Assembly: GCA_015680635.1 (NCBI GenBank)
Contig: JAABOA010000078.1
Coordinates: 1 to 27,975, forward strand
Length of the DNA stretch: 27,975 bases
From: Lunasporangiospora selenospora
Lineage: Eukaryota; Mortierellomycota; Mortierellomycetes; Mortierellales; Mortierellaceae
Direction: 5' to 3'
The first letter of the stretch is position 1. Each line of letters begins with the position of its first letter. The position numbers were made by a program, and so were the translations under genes. The notes beneath the pieces are model-generated. The model searched no databases, had not been told where the DNA came from, and was given only the letters and a program-made list of their open reading frames with translations. This document shows positions 1 through 10,700 of this stretch, piece after piece.

Positions 1-45
1 GCTCGAGCTGGCTCGAGCTGGCTCGAGTTTGGCTCGAGTTTGAGA
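1..45. repeat. Short tandem repeat at the contig start
   Basis: A 10-bp unit, gctcgagctg, is repeated at the very start and then degenerates into ggctcgagttt units. Each copy holds a CTCGAG palindrome. Its position at base 1 suggests that the assembly stopped in a longer repeat. Nothing suggests a gene here. Confidence 0.7.
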
Positions 46-1321
46 AACACTACCAGATCCCGCTCTATCAGTTATGGCTTATCTGCATGATTTGATATTT
101 CCAATGACGGAGGTGTTTGCTGCAACTCTTGGAAGTTCCTCTGCCATTGGCGCCATAGCTGTTGCCTTAGATCCAATTGCTCTGCTTGTACGATTTGCCT
201 TTAGTGGCCAGGTTGTCGCCTTTGTAGATTTTGGTGGTTTGGTTCTTGTGTGTGTGTCCCTCTCCTTCAGTTGAGTTTGCTCGGGGCTCGAATCCACCCC
301 CATGTCAATGGCCGCATGCTGGCGTTCTGATAGCAGGTAGGCGGTGGATTTGGTTGCTCTTGCTCTTGCTTGCTTTGCTCGTTTCGCATATCCTGACCTT
401 CCCTCCAGACGGAAGCGAAACATCTGATCTGGCTGCTTGCTACGGGTTCGGCTACTGGGTGGCTCAAGTCTAGCCTTTGAAGACCTTGTGGATTTTTTTA
501 GAGCCATTGTGGGAGGAGTTGGAGGGGGGATAGGAGCATGTGAAGGAACAAAATCACCTCAATGTCACGTACGTGAACCAATGAGACATCTCGCCCTAAG
601 ATGGGAAATTTTCGAAATTGAGTACACATTCTTTTTTAAAAAAATAAATACTATTACAGTGTCCGAGATTATGATGGTGACTCTCTAACAGGCGCTGCCG
701 TAAACCTGGACCCAGTTCAGTCAGTCTCGTCTTCAAGGAGTTGGCCTGATACGGGGTGGTGATTTGTTCCATATGGTTGGGTCTCCTGGAGGGAGCGTCA
801 GGGACAAAATAATAATCGTTTTGTCAGCTTGCTTGTTCCGTTGGTGAGTGATTGATTCTACTGACAATACTGACCATTAGTCTACATACTCCTTTGACCA
901 GCGCAACATTGTTGTCCATTTTGGTACCTAAAGTTCAATTATACCGTAATTTGGCTAGTCTGGGAGAAAGTTACCTCCCCTTTTGTGGATAGGATTTAGG
1001 TGTTCACTCGTCCCACACCTCACCAACGATTACTTTTTTCTTTGTCAGCGAATAAAATCTCTTTTCAAGTTTATTTTCAATATTCCCTCCCGCTTTTCCC
1101 TACCCAACAAACGACCAATCCCTAATCGATGGTCCATCAAGGTGAGAGGTGAGTACTTTTGAATGGTGGCTGAGCCCTTTGAGCTAGAGAACCGTGGCTC
1201 TTGCATGTATGCCATTTCTGGTGGTTCTTTGTTCGTACCTTGTGTCGATGGGAGGAGATGACATAAGCGACAAAAGTTGATCTTGTCACATTTCTTCTAG
1301 ATCTCGTTTATATATTTTTTA
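46..1321. other. Gene-poor stretch without a supported gene
   Basis: No recognisable family was found on either strand. The longest ATG-started frame is 142 codons on the minus strand (507 to 79). It encodes a basic, Arg/Lys/Ser/Thr-rich product with no motif I know, and a hydrophobic frame lies opposite it; neither is called. The stretch has AT-rich patches (about 630-665 and 1300-1320). A donor-like ATG-plus-GTGAG arrangement near 1129-1152 could be a tiny first exon, but I found no continuation. Confidence 0.5.
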
Positions 1322-1792
1322 CTAATGGGGGATATCCCACTTTATATTGCAAACGCCGTCCATTGCTATTGCCTTGTACCCACCCAAAATCAAACCAGAT
1401 AAACAACCGATAATGGCAGCGTAAGGGTTACACCCCAAAGCAAGCCCCATAGTCCCGATGGACTGCATAAAGGCCACAAAGCCATTTACAGGAATATATC
1501 CGGCATGACAGGACATGAGTAATGCCGCGAGTGATCCAGAGACAACACCTCCGACAGTGAATCCGATGAGAGGAGGGATGATGACCAGCATTAAAGGGAG
1601 AGCGATGGTGCCAATGCATCCTCCAATCAGGAGATATTTGGATACGCCACTAACACATAGTATGACCGGAGTAATTACATCTGGTGGTAGATTGGGGTTA
1701 ATCAACTTGTCTGAGCAGAGTGGGAGTATGAGAAGGAACGGTGGGGGTTGCAAAACAAGGGCACTCGGGTGATCTTTGAATACGCGAGGCAT
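1322..1792 (-). CDS. Interferon-induced 6-16 (ISG12/IFI27)-like membrane protein
   Basis: This is a single-exon gene of 156 residues starting at a true ATG (1792). The N-terminal 45 residues are ordinary. Residues about 54-138 are a glycine- and alanine-rich hydrophobic region with the Ifi-6-16 family layout: LIGGCIGTIALPL (55-67), then GFTVGGVVSGSLAALLMS (77-94), then FVAFMQSIGTMGLALG (105-120) and a final glycine-rich helix to about 138. Animal family members (IFI27, IFI6) are small membrane proteins of mitochondria, ER or nuclear envelope linked to apoptosis and innate immunity. Fungal homologues exist, but their role is not established to my knowledge. The last residues (KWDIPH) are polar. 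The gene stands alone, and no upstream exon or signal peptide is obvious. Family assignment is by pattern; the function in this fungus is unknown. Confidence 0.75.
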   Translation of the reverse strand: MPRVFKDHPSALVLQPPPFLLILPLCSDKLINPNLPPDVITPVILCVSGVSKYLLIGGCIGTIALPLMLVIIPPLIGFTVGGVVSGSLAALLMSCHAGYIPVNGFVAFMQSIGTMGLALGCNPYAAIIGCLSGLILGGYKAIAMDGVCNIKWDIPH

Positions 1793-2077
1793 AGCAGAAA
1801 GACGTGACTGGGCGCTTACCCATTATAAACCAGAATCTACGTGGTTATTTTGGGAGAAGATGAGAAGAAATGACCTAGGATCCTGAGACAATATTTAGGG
1901 CGTCTTTATCCTTGACGTGAATTTGAGGTTGAGGGAGAGTGGTGCAAGAGAGAGAGAGAGAGAGAGTACGTGTATGCCTGAGTGAGTGAGATAGAGTACG
2001 TGTGTGAGTGAGAGAAGAGAACGCGTGGTGAAAGAGAAGGAGAGAGAAAAGAACGCGTACGTGAAAGAGAAGGAGAG

Positions 2078-2122
<45 letters not shown>

Positions 2123-2979
2123 AGGCGTGTGTGTGTAAAGAGAGAAGCGAAAGGTGGCAGATGCAGATTATAAATGAAATAGAGAGAAAGAAGAATGGGA
2201 GCAAAAGATAAGAAAAAACCAGGTCCATGTCGACTCTGGGATCTACCTCCGCCCCATCGGCGTGGCGAAGACACAGCATTGACACGGAATGCAAGGCGAA
2301 GCTACCAGTTCAGGGCTAGCCAATCACTTGCTTGTACGACTGTTAGACGGAGCATTTACCAGTTCAAGGACGAGGGATGAGCCTAGAAAAGCAAATGTAC
2401 TCGAAGTGGAGGTACACAGCAGAATGCAGTCCCGCTGGTCGAGGTGCTAGCATGATTTCTGGCTGTGGGCATGGTTCAAAACCGTGGGTGAAGATGCAAG
2501 CTGGAAGAGGAGAGAGTGCACAAACCAAGAACAAGAGTTCACATAGCCCCCGTCCCCCCTTCCGTCACAGCAGTCAGAGAATCTGGTCAATCTGGAGATG
2601 AGCAAGCTCTTTCAAGACATGGTTTTCAGAGGCACAAAAAGTGTGTAAACACTATTGGAAACGCAAGACATGAGATTGAGGGCATGTTCCTGAGTGTATT
2701 GTGTATTGGAGAGGGCCGTGTGCAATTAAAAATCGATCCAGATTGCAAGCTGTCATTGATTTTCGAGTCTTTCTTTCAAAAGCATATCTCCTTCCCCAAG
2801 CATGAAGAGGCATATGAGGATTGATCTGCAACATATTGCTTCAAAAGGTGCAACAAAGACTATTGTGGGCACCTCTCTTCACCTCTCTTGACAGCCAATC
2901 GCATTTTATTATAGAGGTACTTGGAGCCCGACCTCCTCGCATTCGTACAACAGTAAACCACATTTCGTTTCTTTCCAAG
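1793..2979. other. Intergenic region with low-complexity DNA
   Basis: The left half holds GA-rich repeats (listed separately), and minus-strand frames across them are serine/leucine low complexity. The right half (about 2200-2979) has only short overlapping frames on both strands with no family signal. It probably carries the promoter and 5' leader of the F-box gene starting at 2980. Frames that appear to run into that gene from further upstream begin with TTG, not ATG. Confidence 0.5.
1946..2117. repeat. GA microsatellite and short minisatellite
   Basis: Two AG dinucleotide runs (about 1946-1966 and 2080-2117) flank a purine-rich block. Within the block a unit of about 32 bp starting gaacgcgt occurs twice in tandem (2019-2050 and 2051-2082), with a few differences. 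Related acgtgtgtgagtgag-type words precede it. The strand asymmetry (almost pure purine on plus) is strong. Confidence 0.85.
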
Positions 2980-5005
2980 ATGATCAAAAACAAGGAAGAC
3001 TGCATCATGTCTAGAACAAGGGCCGAACAATGGCCCATGTCGCCGCTCGCCATTCCCGAGATTCTCATCAATGTATTCACCTTTATACAGCCAGGTGAAC
3101 GCCTTCATGTGCTTTCATTCGTTTGTCATCAATGGCGTAATGTCATTCTGTCTATGGTACGCCAAAAGGCTCGTTGGAATGCTTCAGTCCAGGAAGGACC
3201 ACTCAGGGACAAGTTCTACCACTGCCTCAACCAATCTCATTCCCTGATATGCGAAAGACCCAAGCAAAGTCGGCCGGTAGGGAATGAACAGGAGAACTGG
3301 ACAATGCTCCTAGACCAGCTGAGTGTTATGGTGGCGACAAACCAATTGAAACTATGCGAACTTGTGATGGAGGATCACTATGAGTGGCTACCACAGATGG
3401 TGCTGTGTCTGGGATCGAGGTTAACCTCTCTTTGCATTGGCAATGCCGTCTATGGTGAGCATCTTTCACTGAGCGACCTGGTGTCGAGATGTCCGAACCT
3501 GGTTCATCTGCAAGTGGCAGGACAGAAAGGGATGTACCACGATCGCTCCAGACCTGTAAGGCTCGTTTGGACCAGCACTGCCACGAAGACGCAGCTCTCA
3601 ATCAGGACAATCACATTCCAAGATCTTGCGTTGGAAGAGCACTGCCTCGATTCTTTTTTGCCACTTTGTTCCTTGCTGGTTTCTCTCAGACTGGTCTCCA
3701 TCCGATCCATCAATGCTGCAGTCAAGCTTCCCGCCACTCTGGAAAAGAATGCGTTTTTCGATGAACATAACCGAGACCTTTTTGAAAGGGTTGTGGAATG
3801 GTGTCCACTCTTATCGACCCTTCATGTATCCGTTGAAGAAAAAGCCAACTCCCCTGAAGAGTTTCTTCTTTGCTTGATGGCAAGGTTCCATTGGATCCAC
3901 AACTGGGGATTCTCGATCGAAAACTTTAGTCCAGCGTTGTTTGCGAACCTCAAAGATTTCTACCAGGATAATCTATTGACCTCGCTCGAGATTACAGGCC
4001 ACTCGCTTGTCGATATTAGTAGACAGGAGCGAGGACAATTTATCAACACTATTGGCGATCTACTCCATCAATTTCTATGCGAATCGCCTAATTTAATGCA
4101 TCTCAGGGCACCCGGTATCAAGCTACCTCTTGAAAACATCACTGCGGCATATCACTTTGGCAATACTTCAAGGAACGACCCACGGCTCGGGTGTTTTGAG
4201 CGACATTCTGAGGGTGACATTACTATCTGGGCTTGTCGCAAATTACAGACGCTCCATCTGATGTTTGATGGTAGGAGTGGCAGGATTGCTGGCGAGGAGC
4301 TGGCACGGATTATTTTTGGTTACATTAGTAGAGTCTGTCCTTTGCTTGAGGATTTGAGTGTTGCCAAAAGTAGCCTGAGTCTTGATCTGACAAGCGGCCT
4401 CTGCCTGCTGACTCGATTGAGCCGATTACGACGATTAAGGATCTGGTCGTTCAATGAACATACAGCCAAAGATGCAGACTTGGATTGGATATGCAGGGAT
4501 CGCCATTACGCCCCACTCTCTTTGATCCCGTTTGGGAACCAACAAAACAACCACACTTCAGTCAGATATACTGGCTCGACGAATTGGGGAGATGGATGAA
4601 GACCGAAGAAAGCTCTGGGTTCGTCATCGGCGGCCCAGAGGGATCGGTCCTACACTTTCGAGGGCTTATGATAGTGCTGAAAAGACAGCTCAGAGGGTAC
4701 TCCATGGTCAGTGGAAAAGCCTAAAAGAGCCTCGGACAGTGGTTCAGGGCATCGACTGGACCCACCTTGGTCAGTTGACCGACATTGTTGAATATTTCCA
4801 AGAGCGCCGCCTCCAATGTCAATACTCTACAATTAGTTCCAAAGATTTGCAGCCAGACTCGACGAGTATGTGCTGTCAACCTTGGCCTGTACTAGAGTTG
4901 TTCGAGAATGCCCACCCTTGGCTCTACTCGTCCTCAAAAAGTCACCACGCTACCGCCTTTGGAAATGTTTTGCGGTCCCTTCGTCGAGACATTGAGGTCA
5001 TATAA
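2980..5005 (+). CDS. F-box protein with leucine-rich C-terminal region; frame break near 4524-4599
   Basis: The first in-frame ATG is at 2980 (MIKNKEDCIM); a second at 3007 is also possible. An F-box occupies residues about 21-65 (SPLAIPEILINVF, then LHVLSFVCHQWRNVI). Degenerate leucine-rich segments follow, as in fungal SCF ubiquitin-ligase substrate receptors. The first frame stops at 4599 after 539 residues. A frame shifted by +1 is open from 4526 to 5005 and reads like the missing C-terminus (LARRIGEMDEDRRKLWVRHR ... GIDWTHLGQLTDIVEYFQ). I found no good GT-AG intron that joins them, so a one-base insertion (real or a sequence error) in the variable stretch between about 4495 and 4570 is more likely. 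An AATAAA lies at 5025-5030. The gene may be a young pseudogene. The substrate is unknown. Confidence 0.7.
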
Positions 5006-5024
5006 AGAAAATCGCACCAAAGAG

Positions 5025-5030
5025 AATAAA
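5025..5030 (+). promoter_or_regulatory. Candidate poly(A) signal of the F-box gene
   Basis: AATAAA stands 20 bp after the stop of the F-box gene and 21 bp before the end of the convergent carrier gene. Cleavage at the usual spacing would put the F-box 3' end inside the carrier's last exon. Confidence 0.4.
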
Positions 5031-5050
5031 GGGAATGGGTAATTTAAACT

Positions 5051-6806
5051 CTACTGATTGTTCTTCATGTAACGAACTACCTCTTCATAAACGGTCCAGG
5101 AGATGGCTGAATGAATGGATTTACGCACTGTCCTGACAATGATTCCATCCAAGAATCCTACCATTCCCTCTTCCTATTGACACCATTGAGAATAAAAGCG
5201 GTTAGTGCGAGAGCATGAGTAGAGACAGTTATGCATCTAATTGATCGGATAAAAACGTACAAAAAAGACTTTCCGTGCAGCTTGTACAACGTTTCTATAG
5301 TCTGCTGGTTTGAGCTGCATCCGGGTCTTGAGCATATCAAAGGGGTGGGTTATTGTAGTAGACAGGAAGCCAGCCAGCATTCCTGAAATCATGTGTATTG
5401 TTGGTGTATTCAAATCGAAATGTGCCGACTTGGATTTCAGTTCTAATTACGAGCGAGAGATCAAGTTAGTTCATCATTCTGGGTTCTGACATACAGACTA
5501 GCAACCCTATTCAGTCTACAGTAGCCTTACCTCCGAGTTGTGTTTTTGATTGTTCATAAAAGAGGACGTATAGACCAGCCAAGGGAGCATCTCTCATTGC
5601 TGTTGCACCGAACCCAGCCCATAGACCTAGAAACGGAGCAAACGATCAAACCCGACCTGTTAGGATCCTTCTGGACCGTCTCTAGGGGTCACGCCATCAT
5701 AGAAAGGGAGTACTTTTGGAATTACCTCGAATACCCTCAGCTCGCAGGATCGACGAAAAAGCCTGTGACATACTTTTGTAGCTGTACAAGTCGCTCTAGT
5801 AAAACGGTCGAGTGAACAAAGGTGAGCATTTTGGCTAACAGTGTTCGAATTCACATCAATCCCGACTCCGCTATGCCAATGTTCCCATCCAGGCGCATAG
5901 GAAGCATACTTCGTATCGGACTTTGATGACCGTAGCAGGCATCATAAGGAAGCCAATCGCGGCTCTTGAGGCGCCTCCCGCGATCAGATTTTCGGTATTA
6001 CTGAGTTTAGGCAAGGAGCTAGTCCCGGACACCGTGTCTGAGCGCTCTTCCCCATTAACCTTACGTCTGGCCATCAGTATCCGTGCTTCGTTCAGCACGG
6101 TGAAATACATGGCAGCGCCAGGGACATTTCTAGAATGCACACGGAATTCGGCGGAGTGGAGAGGAAGAGAGAGAAAAAAAAAACGTCAAATAAACAAGGC
6201 ATTCCTGTTTCAGGGGGTGACAGGTTCCAAAAAAGGGAAGACAGATCACTGAGTAACAGAAATCCATCCGATTTCTCTACAACGGGTTTCCGAGACTTTG
6301 CTTCGCACCACCCACAGTCGACGGAAGCAATTGCGTGCGACGACGGCACTCCAACTGCCTTGAGCAGCCTCGTCCCTGCTCCGCAGTCTGGAATGGAAAA
6401 GAAAAAAAAAGGGGGGTTGTTTACCTGACAACAGTTGGCGCCGTTCCTCTCCAGAGACTGAGGACGGAACCCTCTTTGACGATTCCTACGACTGTCTTCC
6501 ATATGGTGCTGCATTTACAAGTCGGGGGCATTAAGCCCATGAAGGGAATGGATGAGAATTAGGTTCCTGTTTGATGAATTGTCTTGCATCCTCTCTACTG
6601 AATCAGGCCCGGTACCTCTCCAGGGGTGCAATGGTTAGGCCAGCAGTGCCTCCCTGTTTAATGAATGCAAGGTGAGCTTGTTGCTGTTGTTGTAGTCGCG
6701 TTTTGATCAAGTCTAGAGGCTGGACAGCAACACATGCACACAATCCGGAGACAGCTCCTCCGATCAAATGACTCTTTGGATCGCTTGATTTCTGTTTTGA
6801 GGGCAT
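5051..6806 (-). CDS. HEM25: Mitochondrial glycine carrier, SLC25A38/Hem25 type
   Basis: This gene was rebuilt as seven exons: 6806-6616, 6508-6425, 6129-5910, 5795-5726, 5626-5531, 5442-5261 and 5173-5051. All are joined by GT-AG introns in matching phase and give 321 residues. The protein has the three mitochondrial carrier repeats. Their signatures are PLDLIKTRL (residues 30-38), [10 protein letters not shown] (about 156-165) and [10 protein letters not shown] (about 254-263). The non-acidic second signature followed by RYES is characteristic of SLC25A38/Hem25, as are the [10 protein letters not shown] and ISWTVYEE segments. Family members import glycine across the inner mitochondrial membrane for 5-aminolevulinate and haem synthesis. 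The start at 6806 gives a normal N-terminus; an upstream GTGAGT donor (6867) suggests a spliced 5' leader. The gene converges with the F-box gene, with 45 bp between stops. Family is confident; the substrate is inferred. Confidence 0.9.
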
Positions 6807-7794
6807 GGAAACAAAAGGGAGTGTGTAATAAAATAAATAGAAAAGGAACACGGTTGCATGGCGACTCACCCGCCTTTTAGTAGGCCTGTGTCCTGAAGCA
6901 AACAGAACAGTCTCTCCATCCTCCTTAAATCCAATCTATTCTGGCAATAAGGCCTGTCCCTGGGAAATGGGAATCGGCTACACAAAACCAAATCTAGGGA
7001 AGAGAACGAGATCTGACACGAAGAGAAGAAAAAAGAAGAGACGCGTGGAAGCGGAAACTCGAACCTGTTTCGTAAACATGCCAAGTCTCTGTTCTGTCTT
7101 TGACTGTTCACACGTTAACGGCTTTTTATTCAGCCATGCTTCTTGTACTCTCCGAGGTTGTCGTACCGACCTAGCAATAGGGTCTCTTATCGATGAGCTA
7201 GGCGGGGCGTGCATTATCGAGATCTTTCTCAGCCATCTGCGGCATACGTTCCTACAGCGCAGGTTATCCGCAGGGTTTCCGCAGGCCATTTGCAGACACA
7301 TTTTTACCATTGCGGGTTAGAAAGAGGCATTGTTGACAACACTTGTAAGAATGGCGCTGCCCAATAGTTTACAGTCTTTGAGATACAGTTGGATCTGTAT
7401 AAAAGAGCTACAGTTCTCCGAGCTTTACCTTACCAGCCAACAGATCAGGACATTCACGGCCCAAGGCTCAATTGCGACGCGTCTGTGCTCTGCCACCCTC
7501 TGGATCCTACCACCCCCACGATCATCGCTGTGACTGTAGCTTGGGCGAATGCACGTGGTGTCTAACTGATCCTTCTCCTTTCTCTGTTCTGTGCACTCCA
7601 CTCCTGGACCTCCTTTTGTTCCTTTCACCTCTCTTCCTTTGCTCTCCACAAACAACAGCCTGCCCGCTCACTCTCCAGCTCTGTCTCTTTTGTATCACCA
7701 ACCGCCAGGACCCCTCTCACACCGTCCACTGTCCCCACTGTCTCCACTGTCCTCCTCACCTGCCCACACATCCGTCAGCAACTCTGTTGCCACT
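6807..7794. other. Divergent intergenic region, HEM25 and GH89 promoters
   Basis: The left part should hold the HEM25 promoter and a 5'-leader intron (donor GTGAGT at 6867 on minus, acceptor ahead of or near the ATG at 6806). The central part (7110-7330) holds short frames on both strands with no family signal. From about 7570 to 7790 the plus strand is strongly pyrimidine-rich, which is typical of fungal leaders. No further gene was recognised. Confidence 0.5.
7398..7405 (+). promoter_or_regulatory. Candidate TATA box for the GH89 gene
   Basis: TATAAAAG occurs 390 bp ahead of the GH89 ATG. If functional, transcription would begin near 7430 and give a leader of about 360 nt that contains the pyrimidine-rich tract. 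This is based on one motif only. Confidence 0.25.
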
Positions 7795-10700
7795 ATGACG
7801 GCTGTGCTCATTTTAGCTCTTGTGGCGGTCGTTAGCACCGCCTTTGCTTCTCCCATCCCAGCTGAGCCTGCGCCGCAACTTTTGCGTATTTCTCAACTGA
7901 GCTCTGGTCACCAATCTTCACCTCTTTCCTTTGTACTTCCACTCTCCGCGTCTTCTTCACAAGCTTGGCCACACTCGCATCCAGCTCTGGACTCGACCCT
8001 CTCCATGCCCTTGACTGCCATATCGCCCGACTCCCATTCGGAGAATATCCCAGAAACGTCATCTTCGGGTCTGCGCCTTGACAAGCGTCAAGCACCCATC
8101 GCAAGCGCAGAGCCCCTTTATGCCCTCATCAAAAGGCTTTTACCGGCCCCTTACCACGAGGCGTTCACCTTTCAACTCATACCTGGACTGACCTCTCCTT
8201 CTGCCACCCATGTGCACGATACCTTCCGTCTCTCTAACAGTAACAACACCAAGGCTCGAATCACAATTGAGTCGAGCACAGTCTCTGGTCTGGGCGCAGG
8301 CTTAAGTTACTACCTCAAGCAAGTCTGTCATGTGGAGATGACTTGGAGCGGTGACCGGTTCAACGAATTACCATCAGAGCCTCCTGCTCTTCCCGAGAGT
8401 CTAGCAGGGCCTGATGGTGTTATGCAAGCAAGTTTTGTCCCCTGGCGTTACTATATGAATGTGGTCACGTACGGATACTCGTTTGCTTTCTGGGACTGGA
8501 CCCGATGGGAACGAGAGCTGGACTGGATGATGCTCAGTGGAGTCAACATGGCCTTGTCAATGATCGGACAGGAGTATGTACTGCGGCAGATGTACGAGAG
8601 TATGGGACTAAGCCGAGAGCAGCTCAATGGGTTCTTTTCTGGACCCGCGTTCATGCCATGGCAGCGGATGGGTAATATCCAAGGCATGTGGTGGGCCAAC
8701 AACCCGAACCATACCCAATTCAACAATGACTGGATCGACTCGCAGTGGGAGCTCCAACAAAAGTGAGTGAATCTTTTTTTTCATCTTAAACGTGGCACAA
8801 AGGAGAGACAGAAAGATTCATCAAGCTAACTGTGACTTGCTCTTTTTTTAGGATCATGCAACGAATGCACGAGTTCAATATCACAGCCATCATGCCAGCC
8901 TTCAATGGGTTCGTACCAAAGGATTTGCCAAAGATCTTCCCGGATGCAAAGTTCAGTAAATCCTCAGGCTGGATCGGCTTTGCTGAGGATTACACTGGAT
9001 TGACCTACATTCAACCGACAGAGCCACTCTTCGCCAACATTACCAAACAGTTTATCCAACTTCAAAAGACCCTTTACACTCAGGGTTCGCCATCCAGCTA
9101 TTTCCTCTTGGATCTCTACAATGAGCTTCGACCTTCTTGTACCACAGAGGAGTGTCTGCGGGCGGTGACCAAAAACGTCATGACCTCCTTGAAGGCTGCA
9201 GATCCAGAGGCAATTTGGGTAATGCAGGGTTGGTTCCTTGTGACCCGTGAAATCTGGAAGCCACCACAGACAAAGGCCTTCTTTGATGGTATTCGTGAAG
9301 TTAATGAAGGGCGCGATGCATTTGTGATTGACCTGTTCTCGGACGTTATCCCTATCTGGAAAGACACGGATGCGTACTTTGGAATCGACTGGGGCTGGAG
9401 CATGTAAGTTCTCAAAGGATATAGACAGTTTCCCGTTTTAAAAAACAATTCATAGGAGTTCAATCATTGTTTACAGTCTCTTGCGGCAAATAACCTATTT
9501 CCCCCTTGCTTCTCTTTAGGTTAAATAACTTTGGGGGTGGACAGGGTCTTTATGGAACACTCCCAACACTACTTACAGAGCCGCTGGATGGTTTCAAGCG
9601 CTATCCAAAGACGATGCGTGGAATGGGCATCACTATGGAGGGTATCAACAACAACGAGTTCCTGTACCAGATTATTCTCGATATTCCTTGGCAGACTGTC
9701 AGCTCCAATCCTGCTACTCACGAGCTTCAACCGATTAATGGTCAGGACCGACTCGATGCTTATATCAAACGTCGCTATGGTCCCGCTCAGACATCTTCTT
9801 CCGTTCTTCAGGCATGGACAACACTTGGTCAGACTGTATGGGATTGTCGAACAAAGCAGATGAGTCAGTCAAAGTCTTATGTGGAGGGTATTCCAACGTT
9901 CAACATGACCAGGCCGGGATTCATGACCACGATGTTCTGGTACGATCAAAACAAGGTCGTCGACTCGTGGCGTCTACTTGTCCAGTCAACAGAAACAGAG
10001 GCGTCAAAGGCTCGTCGAGGTGGCAGTGTGATTCAAAATTCAGTCAAGGAAGTGTTGCTAGTCACCAGTGGAGCCAAGCCCTTTGCTTCCAAGAGATCCG
10101 TCATGGTCGCTTCGACCAAGAAAGTATTCTGGGACACTGTCAGAAAAACCTCAGCCCAGGTGCAATCCACGTCCTCTTCTTTGTTTGCCATCAAGAGAGA
10201 TGATGCTACCCCTCAAACGCTCCCTAAAGAGTCCGAGCTCCCGCTGAATGTCTCTAGCTTCCGATATGATCTAGTTGATGTTACAAGAGAAGTGATGTTA
10301 GCTGTCGTTCTCCCTGGTCTCCACAGAGAGCTCATCGATGCTTATGTTGCAAAGGACAAGGCTCGAGTGCGATCCATGGGAGATCTGGTTCTGGACTCTA
10401 TTCTTGACACGGACCGGATCCTTTCCACTCATACCCATTTCATGCTTGGCTCATGGATCAATGAAGCGCGTGTCTCTGCCAAGGTAGTTGCGGGCAACTC
10501 GAACAGTGCGGCATATATGAGCGAGTACGCGGACTATCTCGAGCACAATTCTCGGAACCAAGTCACTTGGTGGGGTCCAAAGGGTCAAAAGGTCCTGGCA
10601 GACTATGGCTCAAAGCAATGGGGTGGACTTATGAAGGAGTACCACTACCAGCGATGGAAGCTTTTCGTCGATGGACTGAAGAAAGCCGTCAACAGTGGCT

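Noticed and set aside
79-507. Minus-strand 142-codon frame with a true ATG
   Set aside because: Basic, compositionally biased product without any motif; a long hydrophobic frame lies opposite; no splice or promoter support.
1875-2294. Minus-strand frames of up to 139 codons
   Set aside because: They exist only because the GA repeat lacks stops; the product is Ser/Leu repeat and some starts are not ATG.
2195-2824. Several overlapping plus-strand frames before the F-box gene
   Set aside because: Short, mutually overlapping, no family signal; probably promoter and leader.
6867-6915. Upstream coding exon for HEM25 beginning MERLFCLL
   Set aside because: Joining its GTGAGT donor to the best acceptor gives a stop within a few codons; the in-frame ATG at 6806 gives a normal N-terminus, so it is more likely a 5' leader exon.
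7591-7794. N-terminal extension of the GH89 frame
   Set aside because: It starts from GTG; the first ATG in frame is 7795, directly followed by a good signal peptide.
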